A stretch of 64,000 bases of DNA from Saposhnikovia divaricata (lineage: Eukaryota; Streptophyta; Magnoliopsida; Apiales; Apiaceae): the NCBI GenBank assembly GCA_036435485.1, contig CM071596.1:60189001-60253000 (forward strand), in the 5' to 3' direction. Positions 22,533 through 33,082 of the stretch are shown one piece after another. The position numbers were made by a program, and so were the translations under genes. The notes under the pieces were generated by a model. That model made no database searches and was not told the origin of the DNA. It saw only the letters and a program-made list of their open reading frames with translations. Position 1 is the first letter of the stretch; the number at the start of each line of letters is the position of its first letter.

Positions 22533-24059
22533 CTATTCTTTAGATATTTGATTTTCTTGTTTAAGGTTTTCTACTTGCATGGCAGTTAGTTCTAGTTCCT
22601 CATTTCTTTTGTTCAACAGTTCATTCTTAGTAGACAGTTTAGCAATTTCTTCATTAGCAGCAGTCATACTAGTATGAATATTAAACATCTCAACAGATAG
22701 TTGTTCAACCATAGATTTGTATTCAGAAACAGACATGTCTATAGTAGTGAGGGATGGTACCTGAGAGTCTGATTCAGATGGTTCTTCCTTGGAGTTGGCC
22801 ATCAAGGCATAGTTGCAGAATTCTTGTTCTTCTCCATCACTATCAGAATCATCCCAACACTTCCCTTCAGCTATGTAGGCCTTACCTGGTGTATGCTTCT
22901 TTAGCAGAGCCTCATACTTAGCTTCAAGCTCAAGAAACTCCTTATCCTTCTTTTTAGGCTTCTTGCATTCACTGGAAAAATGCCCTAGGTCATTGCATCT
23001 ATAACATCTCACAGATGACCTATCCACATAGCTGGTTTTGAATTTGTTTTTGTTTGCTTTCACAGGTGCCTTGCTCTTGTTGAATGAATAATTTTGAGAT
23101 CTAGACTTGAAGGGCTGATTCCTCTTAAATCTGATGTTTGGGAATTTTCTAGCCATAAAAGCATATGAAGTGTTTTCCATGGCATCCAACTCTTCAAGAG
23201 TATAGAACTCATCTTCTTCCTTTTCATCAACAGGTTCAGTCACTTCTTCTTCAGTTTCTTCATCATCTACTATCTCTTCTATTCTCAGTTGACTTGTAGA
23301 TGCTTCCAGGTCTTGAACGGATTTGTTGACAAACAAGGCACAGGATGTGTTTATCATTCTGCCTTGGTTGGCTTGGATAGCCCTCTTCTGAAGCAACTCA
23401 AGCTCATGAGTCTTTAAAACCCCATAGAGCACATCATATGTGACTTTGTTCAAATCTCTTTCTCTTAGAGATATGACCCTTTGCTCTAGATGGTTTGGTG
23501 CAGATAGTAGAAACTTCATGTTTAATTCCTTAGTGCTGTAAACCTTCCCATTCATTTGAAGCTCAGTCACCAGCTTGTGAAATCTCTCAAACATATCAGT
23601 AATACTTTCTTTGGACTGTTCCATGAAAGCCTCATACTGTGTGACCAGTATCTGTTTCCTATTCTCTCTTACCTCCTCTGTCCCTTCACATAACACCTCG
23701 ATGTGGTTCCACATGTCCTTGGCTGATGTGCATGATGCTATGTTGGCAAATATCGACATATCCATGGAGTCTATGATCAGCAACATGAGATGACTGTCTA
23801 GGGCAACCTTTTCCTTCTCTGAGTCCATCCATTTGGATGGCTCTTTTGCAACATATGATCTAGGAATGACTATTGTGCCCACTGTAGATTCAGCAATTTC
23901 TTGTTGTGGTACAAATGGACCATTCTTGAGGATGTCAGGGTAGAGAGGATTGGCAGCTTTGATGAACAACAGCATTTTTATTTTCCAGAGGTTGTAATTC
24001 TCTTTGTCGAACTTAGGGACCTTCATCGTACCTGTAGTCTTTGATGTATTCGAACTCAT
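22533..24059 (-). CDS. Copia gag
   Basis: Structural protein of the Sirevirus-type element, 508 residues, starting at ATG 24059 about 25 bases after the primer site. It has the copia gag core (FDKENYNLWKIKMLLF, MWNHIEVLCEGTEE, residues 15-230), an acidic stretch (260-295), and a CCHC zinc knuckle CYRCNDLGHFSSEC at 352-365. A coiled-coil C-terminus follows. The next gag-linker fragment is in another frame, so the polyprotein is broken after this ORF. Confidence 0.88.
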   Translation of the reverse strand: MSSNTSKTTGTMKVPKFDKENYNLWKIKMLLFIKAANPLYPDILKNGPFVPQQEIAESTVGTIVIPRSYVAKEPSKWMDSEKEKVALDSHLMLLIIDSMDMSIFANIASCTSAKDMWNHIEVLCEGTEEVRENRKQILVTQYEAFMEQSKESITDMFERFHKLVTELQMNGKVYSTKELNMKFLLSAPNHLEQRVISLRERDLNKVTYDVLYGVLKTHELELLQKRAIQANQGRMINTSCALFVNKSVQDLEASTSQLRIEEIVDDEETEEEVTEPVDEKEEDEFYTLEELDAMENTSYAFMARKFPNIRFKRNQPFKSRSQNYSFNKSKAPVKANKNKFKTSYVDRSSVRCYRCNDLGHFSSECKKPKKKDKEFLELEAKYEALLKKHTPGKAYIAEGKCWDDSDSDGEEQEFCNYALMANSKEEPSESDSQVPSLTTIDMSVSEYKSMVEQLSVEMFNIHTSMTAANEEIAKLSTKNELLNKRNEELELTAMQVENLKQENQISKE

Positions 24060-24084
24060 GATCGTTTTCTGTTTAGATTAAACA

Positions 24085-24100
24085 GCCTGTTTTGATACCA
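24085..24100 (-). other. Primer binding site (tRNA-iMet type)
   Basis: Minus-strand TGGTATCAAAACAGGC lies 2 bases after the 5' LTR end. It matches the start of the common initiator-Met primer complement TGGTATCAGAGC except for the run of A. Confidence 0.8.
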
Positions 24101-24102
24101 CT

Positions 24103-25804
24103 TATTGAGTATTGAATACAGTAAAAGAATACAGAGGGGGGGTGAATGGATTCTTGAACTTTTCTTTGTTCTTGAATTTTTGCAACAAGATATGTGTTGA
24201 GTGTGTGAGATATGTAAGTGCAGATAACAAAGACAAACACAACAAAATATCACTTTAATCTAATATTTTATTAGATAAAGATTTTGCTACAATCTGTGAA
24301 TACAAATGATAGTATTCTCAATTTCGTTTTTCTCAGAGAGATATTTCTTCTGTATATAAAAATCTTATCTCCAAAAACTTCTACTTCTAAGGAAGTGAAG
24401 CTGTATCCTTATAGACATGGATGCACCTACTTACTACAAATAAGGTAGGTAAACAAACTACTTTCCAGTCTTTCCATCTCATTTGAGTAAGAGTCCAAAC
24501 GGCTACAGATTTGACTTTGCAAAGCCTGTCCAGATCGCGCACGTGATCTTTGTGAAGCAAGGCTGGAAGATTACTGTTTTGCCCTTTTTCTAATTCTAAT
24601 TGTATTTTGGGCAGTTTTTGGTACCATAATCGAATTCTAATTGTAATAGAAGGTAATTGCTTACTGGGCAAGACTTCTAGAGTCTATTTAACCACATCCT
24701 ACCATGTAATTTGTATCGGATTTTTATTATTGTAACATAGAACTGCAAGAGAGAAAAGTGGAGAAGGATTCAAGCTCGGTGACAAGCCAAGATCTAGATC
24801 TACTTCATCTTTTGTATACTTTGGATTATAGATTTGTTCTCTCAACTCTTGTTTTAATTAATATTATTGTTTCTTTCTTTCATATCTTGTTTAATATCAT
24901 GTTTTCATCTAATTCCATGGTGACGAACGGTTCAACTATGAACTAATCGTTGTCATGGGATCCTAATGGATTTATCTATTTAGTTTAGTAGTTTGTATGT
25001 CTTAAAGATTTATGTGTGGTGAATTCTTGATATCCTTGTATGGTTGTGCTTCATGAATTTAGATGTGTAGCAAACATCTAATATATTAATCTCTTGCTAA
25101 ACGAGAGTGGATCTTGAGATTTAGAAATTGCCATGCTAGCATAGGATAGGTTGATGTTTTTAACATCATGATTTGTGGCGTAAATAGAGATATTATGCTA
25201 CCCTATGTGATCTATGTGGATAACTTGTGCTTAAACCTCTATGTTTTCAAATTCTATAGAGATATAGGGTCTAAACATAATAGGTGTCTACTCATCTTCT
25301 ATCTCTTTTGTGGATGTATGTGTAGTTTGGTGCTAGTCTAGCTTTGACTTGTTGACTCCATGAGTTCTCGAATAGAGTAATAGACATATCGAATCTCTGA
25401 GATATCGAATGAGATATCGAACAGTGTATTCAGAGATATCGAATAGTGTCTTCTGAGATATCGAATCTCTGACTTCTCGAATGCTAGACTTCTCGAATAG
25501 ACAAATGTACTTCTCTAATTGGTACTTAGACAAATTCTTCATTTCTTCAAATCCCAACTGTGATTATTTGCCAGTCTTTCTCTCCTTGCTTGAGGCATGA
25601 ACCTTGGAACTTCTTTCAAGCATTATTCTTGACTTTATAAGTACAGTTACACAACTAGGATTTGATGCATATTACAAGTACAGAACAAATAGAAACTCTA
25701 CAACTAGAGGTTCCCTTAGTTAAGAGGTCATGTAGGTAATGCATAGCATTACACATACTTAGGCTTGTTATTAGATGTATTCAGGCATGCCTCTGTGACT
25801 AACA
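24103..25804 (-). repeat. 5' LTR of the Sirevirus-type element, chimeric
   Basis: Matches the 3' LTR from 24103 to 24536 and from 25341 to 25804. The 400-bp middle part present in the 3' LTR (11807-12206) is missing and an unrelated 804-bp segment (24537-25340) stands in its place. Its terminal dinucleotide next to the primer site reads TA instead of CA. Confidence 0.85.
24537..25340 (+). mobile_element. Foreign LTR segment inside the copia 5' LTR
   Basis: The first ~420 bp are about 98% identical by eye to 63586-64000, the internal part of the LTR that begins at 63261. It is therefore a fragment of that LTR family, lacking the first ~325 bp. The left junction shares only ATC. No target duplication is seen, because copia sequence was lost at the same spot. 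Confidence 0.8.
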
Positions 25805-26250
25805 ATTTTTAAAAGATGGTAGTGGTGCAAATAATTTTTTCTTATACTTTGTTCAATATTGTATTTTCAAAGAGGTGAGAATCACAAATTATATTTAGTT
25901 ACGAATTGAATAAAAAAACTATATTTGTTCATGTTTTTTTATTTTTAAAAGATGGTAGTGTTGAAAATAAATTTTCCTTATAAAAATAAGTTATTTAGTA
26001 ATTTCTTTTGAGAAAAATAAATTATATTTAGTTAAAATCGAATAAAAAAATTTATATTTACTTATATTTTTTATAGATTGCATTTTTATAAATATTTTTC
26101 AAAGATGATAGAGCTGTAAATAAATTTTTCTTATAAAAGTAATTTGTCTAGTAATTTCTTTTGAGAAAAAATTATATTTAGTTACAAATCGAATTAAAAA
26201 AAATATTTTGTCTAGTAATAAATTTTTTCTATAAAAAAATTACGCGGAAA
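25805..26250. repeat. AT-rich diverged tandem repeat (~150-bp unit)
   Basis: Three diverged units begin near 25810, 25945 and 26100. Each contains 'aaagatggtagtg', 'cttataaaa' and 'attatatttagttac'. No coding potential. It separates the copia element from the promoter of the gene at 26502. Confidence 0.6.
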
Positions 26251-26285
26251 CAGTGGCCTATCCTTTACGCGGAAACAAACCAAAC

Positions 26286-26294
26286 CTATATATA
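26286..26294 (+). promoter_or_regulatory. TATA box of the repeat-protein gene
   Basis: CTATATATAG lies about 210 bp upstream of the ATG at 26502 and is the best core-promoter match in the region. A transcript starting about 30 bp downstream would have a leader of roughly 180 nt. Confidence 0.55.
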
Positions 26295-26429
26295 GAACAT
26301 CATAAATCATCGTACATACATGCTATGCTCTGCTCTTTTATTATTACAAAAAGAAAGGAAAGAAGGGGTTTGTGTTTCCTAAAAGCCCTAACCATATACA
26401 GAGAAGTACTCTTATTACTACATTACATA

Positions 26430-26502
26430 GTTTAATTAAGAAAGTAAAGGGTTTGAGTTTAATTAAGAAAGTAAAGGGTTTGAGTTTAATTAAGAAAGTA
26501 AA
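26430..26502 (+). repeat. 27-bp tandem repeat ending at the start codon
   Basis: The unit begins GTTTAATTAAGAAAGTAAAG and is repeated exactly at 26430 and 26457, then partly at 26484. The third unit diverges after GTAAA, where the ATG at 26502 begins. It lies in the 5' untranslated leader. Confidence 0.85.
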
Positions 26503-27761
26503 TGATGGGTTCTGAAAATTTGAGTGTGATAGACACAGGTGGTGGGGATATCTGCTTTGATCAACTTGTTGGTGGGGATTACTCTTTCGATTTGGATTCG
26601 GATCAAGAAAGTAGCAAGAAGATGAATCTTGAGGCAAGTGGTTTTGTGATTGTTAGTGGTGTTGGGGCTGGTAATGATCTTGAGAAAAGTAGGACTTTAA
26701 CTAAGGAAAATTTCAGTGCTGTTGGTGATTGCTATGCTACTAATCAATGTGAAATTGGGGCTTTTCGTTTTAATGATCTCTGTTCTGATGATTTTGACAT
26801 TAACTGGTTGGTGCGGTGTTTGGATTCAGATAAACAAGAGTTGGATGAATTCGGTGGGGGTTTGTGTCTTGATGACCTGCGTGGTGAGGATCTCTGTTTT
26901 GATGAAGTAAGTGATTTTGACATTGATTGGTTGATGCGGATTTTGGATTCTAATCAAGAGGAGCAGCCACTTCAAGACACCGCTAGTAACAAGCTTGAAA
27001 AAAGAGGATATAAAGCTGAGTTTGGTGGGGATCTCTGTATTGATGAAGCAAATGGTTTTGACATTGATTGGTTGATGCGGATTTTGGATTCTAATCAAGA
27101 GGAGCGGCTACTTCAAGACACTGCTAGTAACAAGCTTGAGAAAAGAGGATATGAAGCTGAGTTTGGTGGGAATCTCTGTATTGATGAAGCAAGTGATTTT
27201 GACATTGATTGGTTGATGCGGATTTTGGATTCTAATCAAGAGGAGCAGCTACTTCAAGACACTGCTAGTAACAAGCTTGATAAAAGAGGATATGAAGCTG
27301 AGTTTGGTGGGGATCTCTGTATTGATGAAGCAAATGGTTTTGACATTGATTGGTTGATGCGGATTTTGGATTCTAATCAAGAGGAGCGGCTACTTCAAGA
27401 CACCGCTAGTAACAAGCTTGATAAAAGAGGATATGAAGCTGAGTTTGGTGGGTATTTTTGCTCTGATGACCTAGGTGAGTTCAACGTAGATTGGTTGATG
27501 CGGATTTTGGATTCTAATCAAGAGGAACAGCAACTTCAAGACACCGCTAGTAACAATCTTGATAAAAGAGGATATGAAGCTGAGTTTGGTGGGGATTTTT
27601 GCTCTGATGACCTAGGTGAGTTCAACGTAGATTGGTTCATGCGGATTTTGGATACTAATCAAGAGGAGCCAGTTGAACACCCCACTACTATCAGCAAGCT
27701 AGGTAAAAGAAAATTGGAATCGGAGAAGAATTCGAACCAGACCAAAAAGATGCGTTTATAG
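26502..27761 (+). CDS. Acidic 47-residue tandem-repeat protein (unrecognised)
   Basis: 419 residues, single exon, likely nuclear. The core motif FDIDWLMRILDSNQEE recurs with its tryptophan at residues 102, 143, 190, 237, 284, 331 and 378; the last five spacings are exactly 47. Each unit has a Cys/Asp-rich start (GGDLCIDEA), the acidic-hydrophobic core, and a basic linker (NKLEKRGYEAEF). The first copy is degenerate (FDINWLVRCLDS). A Lys/Arg-rich tail (GKRKLESEK...KKMRL, 401-419) looks like a nuclear localisation signal. The F-x3-W spacing followed by hydrophobic residues in an acidic setting resembles transcription activation motifs; that is inference. Start ATG 26502 is the first of two adjacent ATGs. 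The frame is intact, so the gene is probably live. Confidence 0.8.
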   Translation: MMGSENLSVIDTGGGDICFDQLVGGDYSFDLDSDQESSKKMNLEASGFVIVSGVGAGNDLEKSRTLTKENFSAVGDCYATNQCEIGAFRFNDLCSDDFDINWLVRCLDSDKQELDEFGGGLCLDDLRGEDLCFDEVSDFDIDWLMRILDSNQEEQPLQDTASNKLEKRGYKAEFGGDLCIDEANGFDIDWLMRILDSNQEERLLQDTASNKLEKRGYEAEFGGNLCIDEASDFDIDWLMRILDSNQEEQLLQDTASNKLDKRGYEAEFGGDLCIDEANGFDIDWLMRILDSNQEERLLQDTASNKLDKRGYEAEFGGYFCSDDLGEFNVDWLMRILDSNQEEQQLQDTASNNLDKRGYEAEFGGDFCSDDLGEFNVDWFMRILDTNQEEPVEHPTTISKLGKRKLESEKNSNQTKKMRL

Positions 27762-28420
27762 TAATTATCAGCAACAGCTTGGGCGAGTGCTGAATCATGA
27801 ATTTATGCAGTACAAATTGTCTATTGTCTGTATCTAGAATACTTGTAGTTTATCTTTTCCTTGTCTCTGCTAATTGTATTTCTTTGCATATTTAATTTTA
27901 GCAGACTTTAGAGATATTTACCAAACTCATGCTTCAGTCTTTTGTTGCTGCTTAAATTTACAACTAAACCAGTTAATGAACAGGAGCACAAGTAAATTCT
28001 AAAAATTAAACTGAAATCGTTGCTATTTTTACATAGAAATGCTCTTGTTGGATTGCTTTTCTAATAACAACAACATCATCCTTAAAATGTTTGGAAGGAC
28101 AAACACCACTTGGTAACCGACCACTTCACGAGTGCAGTAGCTCCAACTAACACCATATCAACTGCAAGGCTTATATTCTCTGATAAAACTTGCTCACACA
28201 TAGACTTAATTTCTTGCTTTATCATAATATATACTCACGTGCTGTGGTTTGCACTTTTAAAGAGGGTATCTCATTTGGCTAGAAGCAACCTTAAATTTTT
28301 ATCCTATGTCTTCAATTTAGTTGCCATGTATGGTGAGTACGTACAACATTAAATCAAACAAATTCCATTCATTCTTGTTATAACCTTAGCCTTGGCTGAT
28401 CAATTCTTGAAGAATCTTGT
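27762..28420. other. 3' flank of the repeat-protein gene, no gene seen
   Basis: AT-rich sequence downstream of the stop codon, with TTGTATTT and AATTTTA runs that could serve in 3' end formation. No ORF with recognisable content was found on either strand. Confidence 0.45.
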
Positions 28421-29450
28421 GCAATATCTATAGTTTTGACCTTTAAAGTCACTGTATGGACATTTTTTACCATGTCCCACTAAGGCGCAACCAGTGATGA
28501 GCTGTTTAAGCTTCGCTACACAAGCTTGGTGTAATTCATATGTCAATCTCTTAAAAACATCGATGAATCAAAGCAACACAAGCCAACCACTGCAACCTAC
28601 TAGTGTTCTAGTTACTTCTTTCTAGTAGATTTTATATGTTAAACACCTAAATGCATTTACATAGAAAGTACATATGCAGTGATACTTTTTCTTTAGCTTC
28701 CTGTAAAGCTTACCAGGAATCATTCTCACTTTCATTTGAAACCCCATCTTTTTTCCAATTTTGCACCCCAGCTTCCTCCCCACTCCCATTCTCACCATCG
28801 TTCCTGATTTCAACATTGGTAACCAACTCACAGATATGTCATGCTCTAATATCTGTTTGTGCCATCTGGAGTCAAGTTGTTCCATCTGGAGTCAAGTCCA
28901 GAAACAAGTCCAGAAAGTGGCAAACCAAACATACTACACTCTTTACCCGAATTTTCCACCACGATATCATCAAAAATCTTAAACTCATCCACTATTGTCA
29001 ATGGACTTAGAGATCAGGAACAATTTAATCACCAACAGCAACACAACTTTGGATTAAGCACAGGATCATCAAGTCTAGTGTCATGAATACAACTTTGTGC
29101 CCATGCACGAACTTCTTGCTTGCTTACAGAACTTTCATCATCAACAGTTGTTTTGCTCTCATTCCAGAGATGCACAATTACATAAGCAGCATATTTTAAT
29201 CTCTTAAAATACCATGCACAATCATTCTGTGCAAGAGAAGCAAAAGTTGATAAGCTCATTTTTTCTTAACTTCGTCATAGCTGCTGTAGCTCTTCTATCC
29301 ATTGGAGATTTAGGATCAAAAGCAAGTATAGGCTGTAAGAGATCACTTCTTGTAACCAATGGAGCTTCACTCACTTGTTTAGTTCTGTTTAACTTTACAC
29401 AATTATTTCAATTTTTCTGCCTCGAGTATTCTAAAAATCATTGATGATCT
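28421..29450 (-). pseudogene. Fragments of an unrecognised protein gene, minus strand
   Basis: Several minus-strand stretches read as protein-like sequence in shifting frames: TRSDLLQPILAFDPKSPMDR (about 29290-29370), NDCAWYFKRLKYAAYVIVHL (29029-29259), FKIFDDIVVENSGKECSMFG (about 28900-28990), and an acidic end NESENDSW before a stop near 28730. Stops and frame changes separate them and no clean splice sites join them all, so a decayed gene is likeliest. A 16-bp direct repeat (tccatctggagtcaag) lies at 28864-28897. I do not recognise the family. Confidence 0.4.
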
Positions 29451-29629
29451 TGTCCAATCTTGATGAAGCTAAAATTTCAAAGCTGTGTCCAACTTAACCT
29501 GAGTGACTTAAAAACTACTATGACAAATTTGTAACCCCATTTGGCCATTTCCCAAATTCTATTCTTCTTCAATGGCTTAATCCAATGTTCATCTATTGAA
29601 AAAATAATATGACAGGCCCTACATGACAG

Positions 29630-29817
29630 CAGTTGCAGAGCCAGAAATTCTTAGCTGTGGGGGCTAAAATACAACAATATTGATAGATAATATATCTTTA
29701 CAAATTTTTTGCTGTAGTGTGGGCTAAAATTTTTATATATCAAGTAGCTATATGTAATTCTTTCTTCTCTAGTGATGGTTTTAGATCCCGCTAGCCCCTA
29801 TGTAGCTCTGCCCACTG
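29630..29817. mobile_element. Possible short MITE with CAGTGGGCAGAGC-like ends
   Basis: The left end CAGTTGCAGAGCCAG and the reverse complement of the right end CAGTGGGCAGAGCTAC are imperfect inverted repeats. The interior repeats 'gtgggctaaaa'. The CAG start fits a non-autonomous hAT element, but I could not find an 8-bp duplication. Confidence 0.35.
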
Positions 29818-29954
29818 AACACTAAGTCCATCCTCCATGAAACAACAGATAAAATAAAATATCCCGTCTTAGTGAAAGCACTTGATATTGTAACTATCAA
29901 CAACCTGGGAACACTTACTCATAAATAAACCCTTGTAAATCTTCATATTGACAC

Positions 29955-30352
29955 TGTTGCAACCAATTTCCGTCGGTGTATCCGTTCGGTCGGACCTGCA
30001 ATTGAAGAAGAATGCGAGGGTGTGGCCCCCCGATTCACCTCCGGTGTGAGAATAAGTTAACTGGTTTTTATGAATAAAGGTAAACGCAGAGTGTTTGTGT
30101 TGTGTGTAAGTGATTGAATGAATGATATCAAACCTCTGTTAACCTTCTTATTCTCTATTCTGGCAGTTATCGGGGAGTAGGACGAATGGAGAACGTGTCC
30201 CACGTTCCCACGTTCCCAGGGAACACGACTGAATGGACCGTTGCACATAACTGGGCCGAATGATATGGACCCTCGCCAGTCTGGAGCCTCTCCAAGCCAA
30301 TTATCCTCATTGGGCTTTCGGTCCAGCCCGGTAAGAAGTTGGGCCTCTAACA
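29955..30352 (-). repeat. 3' LTR of the Tat-type element
   Basis: 398 bp. On the minus strand it starts TGTTAGAGGCCCAACTTCTT and ends ATTGGTTGCAACA. Its inner 217 bp (29955-30171) appear identical, as reverse complement, to 35560-35776, so the rearranged element is young. Confidence 0.88.
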
Positions 30353-31268
30353 TGTCCCTAGGCTTCGTTCGGAACTATCCTCAGGACGAAGGCTAAAGCC
30401 CAAGCCCATCTTCGGAAATCTGTCTTCGTACGTGTCCTTCGGATAAGGATGGCGATGGACAAGGCCGAGACGTCTCCTGGGAAGTCGTGTCCCTTTATGG
30501 ATGACAACTGTCTGTCCTCGAGATTTGCGCTTCAATCCCCGCCGTTGAATATGAAACGGCTCTGTCCAAACGTCATATCTTTTCTATTTAAACTTAACAG
30601 TTTCTTCATTTCTTTCTTTTACGCACATATCATTTCTTTGACATTCAAAGGAAAAACTCCCTCCAGAGAAATCTCAAACAGCAATTGGGAGCGTTGTTTC
30701 ATCACCGGAGGCCTCCAAATCGCCGATTCCAGTCGACATTCACGTCCAAGAAGCCTACCCCCACGAACTTGATCTTATCAGAGATCTTAAACAAATCAGT
30801 AAGTTCTCATTATTCCCTTCTTTTTCCGATTCATCGCACACTTGAATTACTTTCTTTCCTGCTTTTGTGTTCCTATCTGCTTTCCGTACTCATACACACA
30901 TGTATGTATCTATATGTACACATATGTAAAGTTACCCGTGCAGTTTATTCTCGTCGTTTTGAGTAGAACATGCGTGTCTTTTCCTTTAGTTTCCGTTGTG
31001 TTGCTCTGATACAACCCCTTACTTGAACCTTGAGATTTGCTTGGAAGTTGTTAGGGTTGAGATGTCCTTCGGGATTTCCAAACCCTGAGAACTCCCTTCG
31101 GTCTGTCCCGATCTTTATAACTTTTAGATGACCCGTAATTTGCCAAACCTTAGATTTTAGGATTCTCCGACCGATCCTGGCTCACTGTACTCGGCCTCTC
31201 CCCTTTTTGTTTTCGTCTTCTTTGTCCGAGTACAAAGCTAATGTCTCTTCATTTCCGAGTGCAGGGAC
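30353..31268 (+). promoter_or_regulatory. Promoter and 5' leader of the Tat antisense ORF
   Basis: A TATA-like TCTATTTAAAC lies near 30586, followed by a possible non-coding first exon that ends at ATCA|GTAAGT near 30797. A matching acceptor TTCCGAGTGCAG ends at 31264, just before the ATG at 31269. The segment has no long ORF of its own. The splice model is inferred from sequence signals only. Confidence 0.45.
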
Positions 31269-33082
31269 ATGGATCGGTAAACCGAAGGTGCCGGTCCTTC
31301 GGAGGTATCTCCGTTCAGTGACGTCGGGGAGTATCCTGCGGCGAACTTTCGGTCGCACCTGACTGAGGAGAAAATAGAAGAGTTCCATTCCAAATACCTA
31401 GTAGAGAGGAATGTCTGGTACTTCTTCACTCCCAGGAAGAAAGACCGTATTTGGCACAACCCTGAGGTTCCACCTCTCTTTGGCGGAAGTGTGGCCACCG
31501 GCATATCCGAAATGGCCTTCAAGTGTGGCTTTCGGCTGCCGATGTTGCCCATACTGAAAAAATTGCTGAGGCAAGTTGGGATCGCCATAGGACAGCTGGA
31601 TCCGAATAGCTTTTTTCATATAAATGCTTTCCAAGCCCGATGCTTAGCTAAAAAGATGACTCCGAGGACAACCCTGTTCTGGCATCATTATGAGCTTCGG
31701 AGGAATTCCAAAAGCAACGGTTTCTACACTATCGCTCGTCGGACCGGCAGGGCCGATTGGGCTCAGACAAACTCCAACAATAGGGGGGCCCATGAGAAGT
31801 GGGTTTTTATCTCGGGCCCGAAAATGGAGAAGTACGGCCGCTGGCAGGATCTGGACCCGTCGAGGTTGCAGTATCCCGAGCTGTTGGAGGCGGACAAACA
31901 CGATTATCGTCTTCTTTGTGAACTTGATATGGGTAGGGTTCCCCTATCGGACAGCCGGGATAACGCCTGGTTGGTCTCCCTCTGGGGTAGTGGTAACATA
32001 TATCCTTACTTTTTCCATCCGAGTGTTTCCTTTACTGCATTTTTATTTCTTGTCGCCAATGTTTAACACTCTTGTTTTTGTGCAGTGTCTTCTCTTGGTC
32101 ACATTATTGAGCGTAAACGCAAGAAGGCAGCTCAACTCTCGATAGCCGCTACGGCCGAAGCCGATGCTGCCGACCCATCGGCCGGCAAGGAGCTGGAATC
32201 TGTTCCCGTCACCGGTGGGGGAAGCGAAACTCCAGTGGCTTCTCCTCCGCGAGATCAGGGGGATGGTATCGTCCAGGCCCTCTCAACCGATTCCCGAAAG
32301 AGGGGTCGGTCGGGAGATGCCGGACTGAAGGTATACCATCCTCCCTGGGGAGTCCTTGAGACAGATCAAATCATTGTCCCTGCCCCCCAGCTGTCCACCA
32401 TAGTAGGTCCCGATCTTTGCCGGGGTCTCATTCTGCCAGCCGATAGGCCCACGTTTGCTAAGGCAAACGACCTTGAGGCTTGTACTGAAATGCTGGCTCT
32501 GCTCTCCATGGTAAGCTTTGCTTTTTCTCGGTGTTATTTCTTTCACTTGTATTCAGTGTTTAATTCTTTTCCCTTGTTTGTTTCCAGGGGGTCTCTTGGT
32601 CGGCCGTAGTGACCGAACGGATGGAGGGTATCCAGAAAAAGCTGGAGGCAGCCAACCAGACTGAAGTTCGGGCAATCAAGGCTGAAGAGGGCCTCCGGAA
32701 TGCAACTTCTGACTTGGAGAGGGTTACCGGCCAATCTAACTCCTTGAAGACCGAAAATGATGCCTTGAAGGCAAAGTTGCAGGAGATGGACACCTTGAGG
32801 GCTAGGGTCGAGTGGAGAAACAAGCAGCTCAAGCTCTCAAGGAAAAAGGTTCGGAAGCTGCAGAAGACCCTGGAGCTGACCGAAGAAAGATGCTACCAAC
32901 TGGGGTATGACGGCGCTGTGCTGAAAGCACATTCTTTGGGCTTCGATCATACTCAGCTGGTAGATCCTTCGCTCGGGATGACGGATCCGGTTGGTCGGGA
33001 GGAGTCTGATCAACCCTTAGATGTTTCTTCGGGCGAAGATGAGTCTCTCTCCGACGAACCTCCAGCTGATGAAGCCTTGTGA
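31269..33082 (+). pseudogene. Tat antisense additional ORF (Transposase_28-like), three exons
   Basis: Reads opposite to the element's pol. Exons by signals: 31269-31992, 32086-32510, 32588-33082, with introns GTAACA...TGCAG and GTAAGC...TTCCAG; phases match and give 548 codons. Codon 4 is TAA (31278-31280), so the present copy is broken unless a later start is used. The N-terminal half carries a domain with FKCGFRLPMLPILKKLLRQV and PNSFFHINAF, homologous to the protein at 60929 and resembling the 'putative gypsy type transposon' family (PF04195). The C-terminal exon is a coiled coil. Its role in Tat elements is not known. Confidence 0.7.

Larger units (their letters stand above)
11370..25804 (-). 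mobile_element. Ty1/copia LTR retrotransposon of Sirevirus type, full-length but decayed
   Basis: On the minus strand: 5' LTR (24103-25804), iMet-type primer site, gag, protease, integrase, RT, RNase H, a long third ORF, polypurine tract and 3' LTR (11370-12654). Domain order IN before RT is copia. The motifs WILDSGCSNHMTGD, YMDDIIFGST and an extra ORF downstream of pol point to the Sirevirus lineage. Flanks share ATTT (11366-11369; 25805-25808), a plausible target duplication of 4-5 bp. Several frameshifts and stops make it inactive. Total is 14.4 kb, of which 804 bp is foreign DNA in the 5' LTR. Confidence 0.9.
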
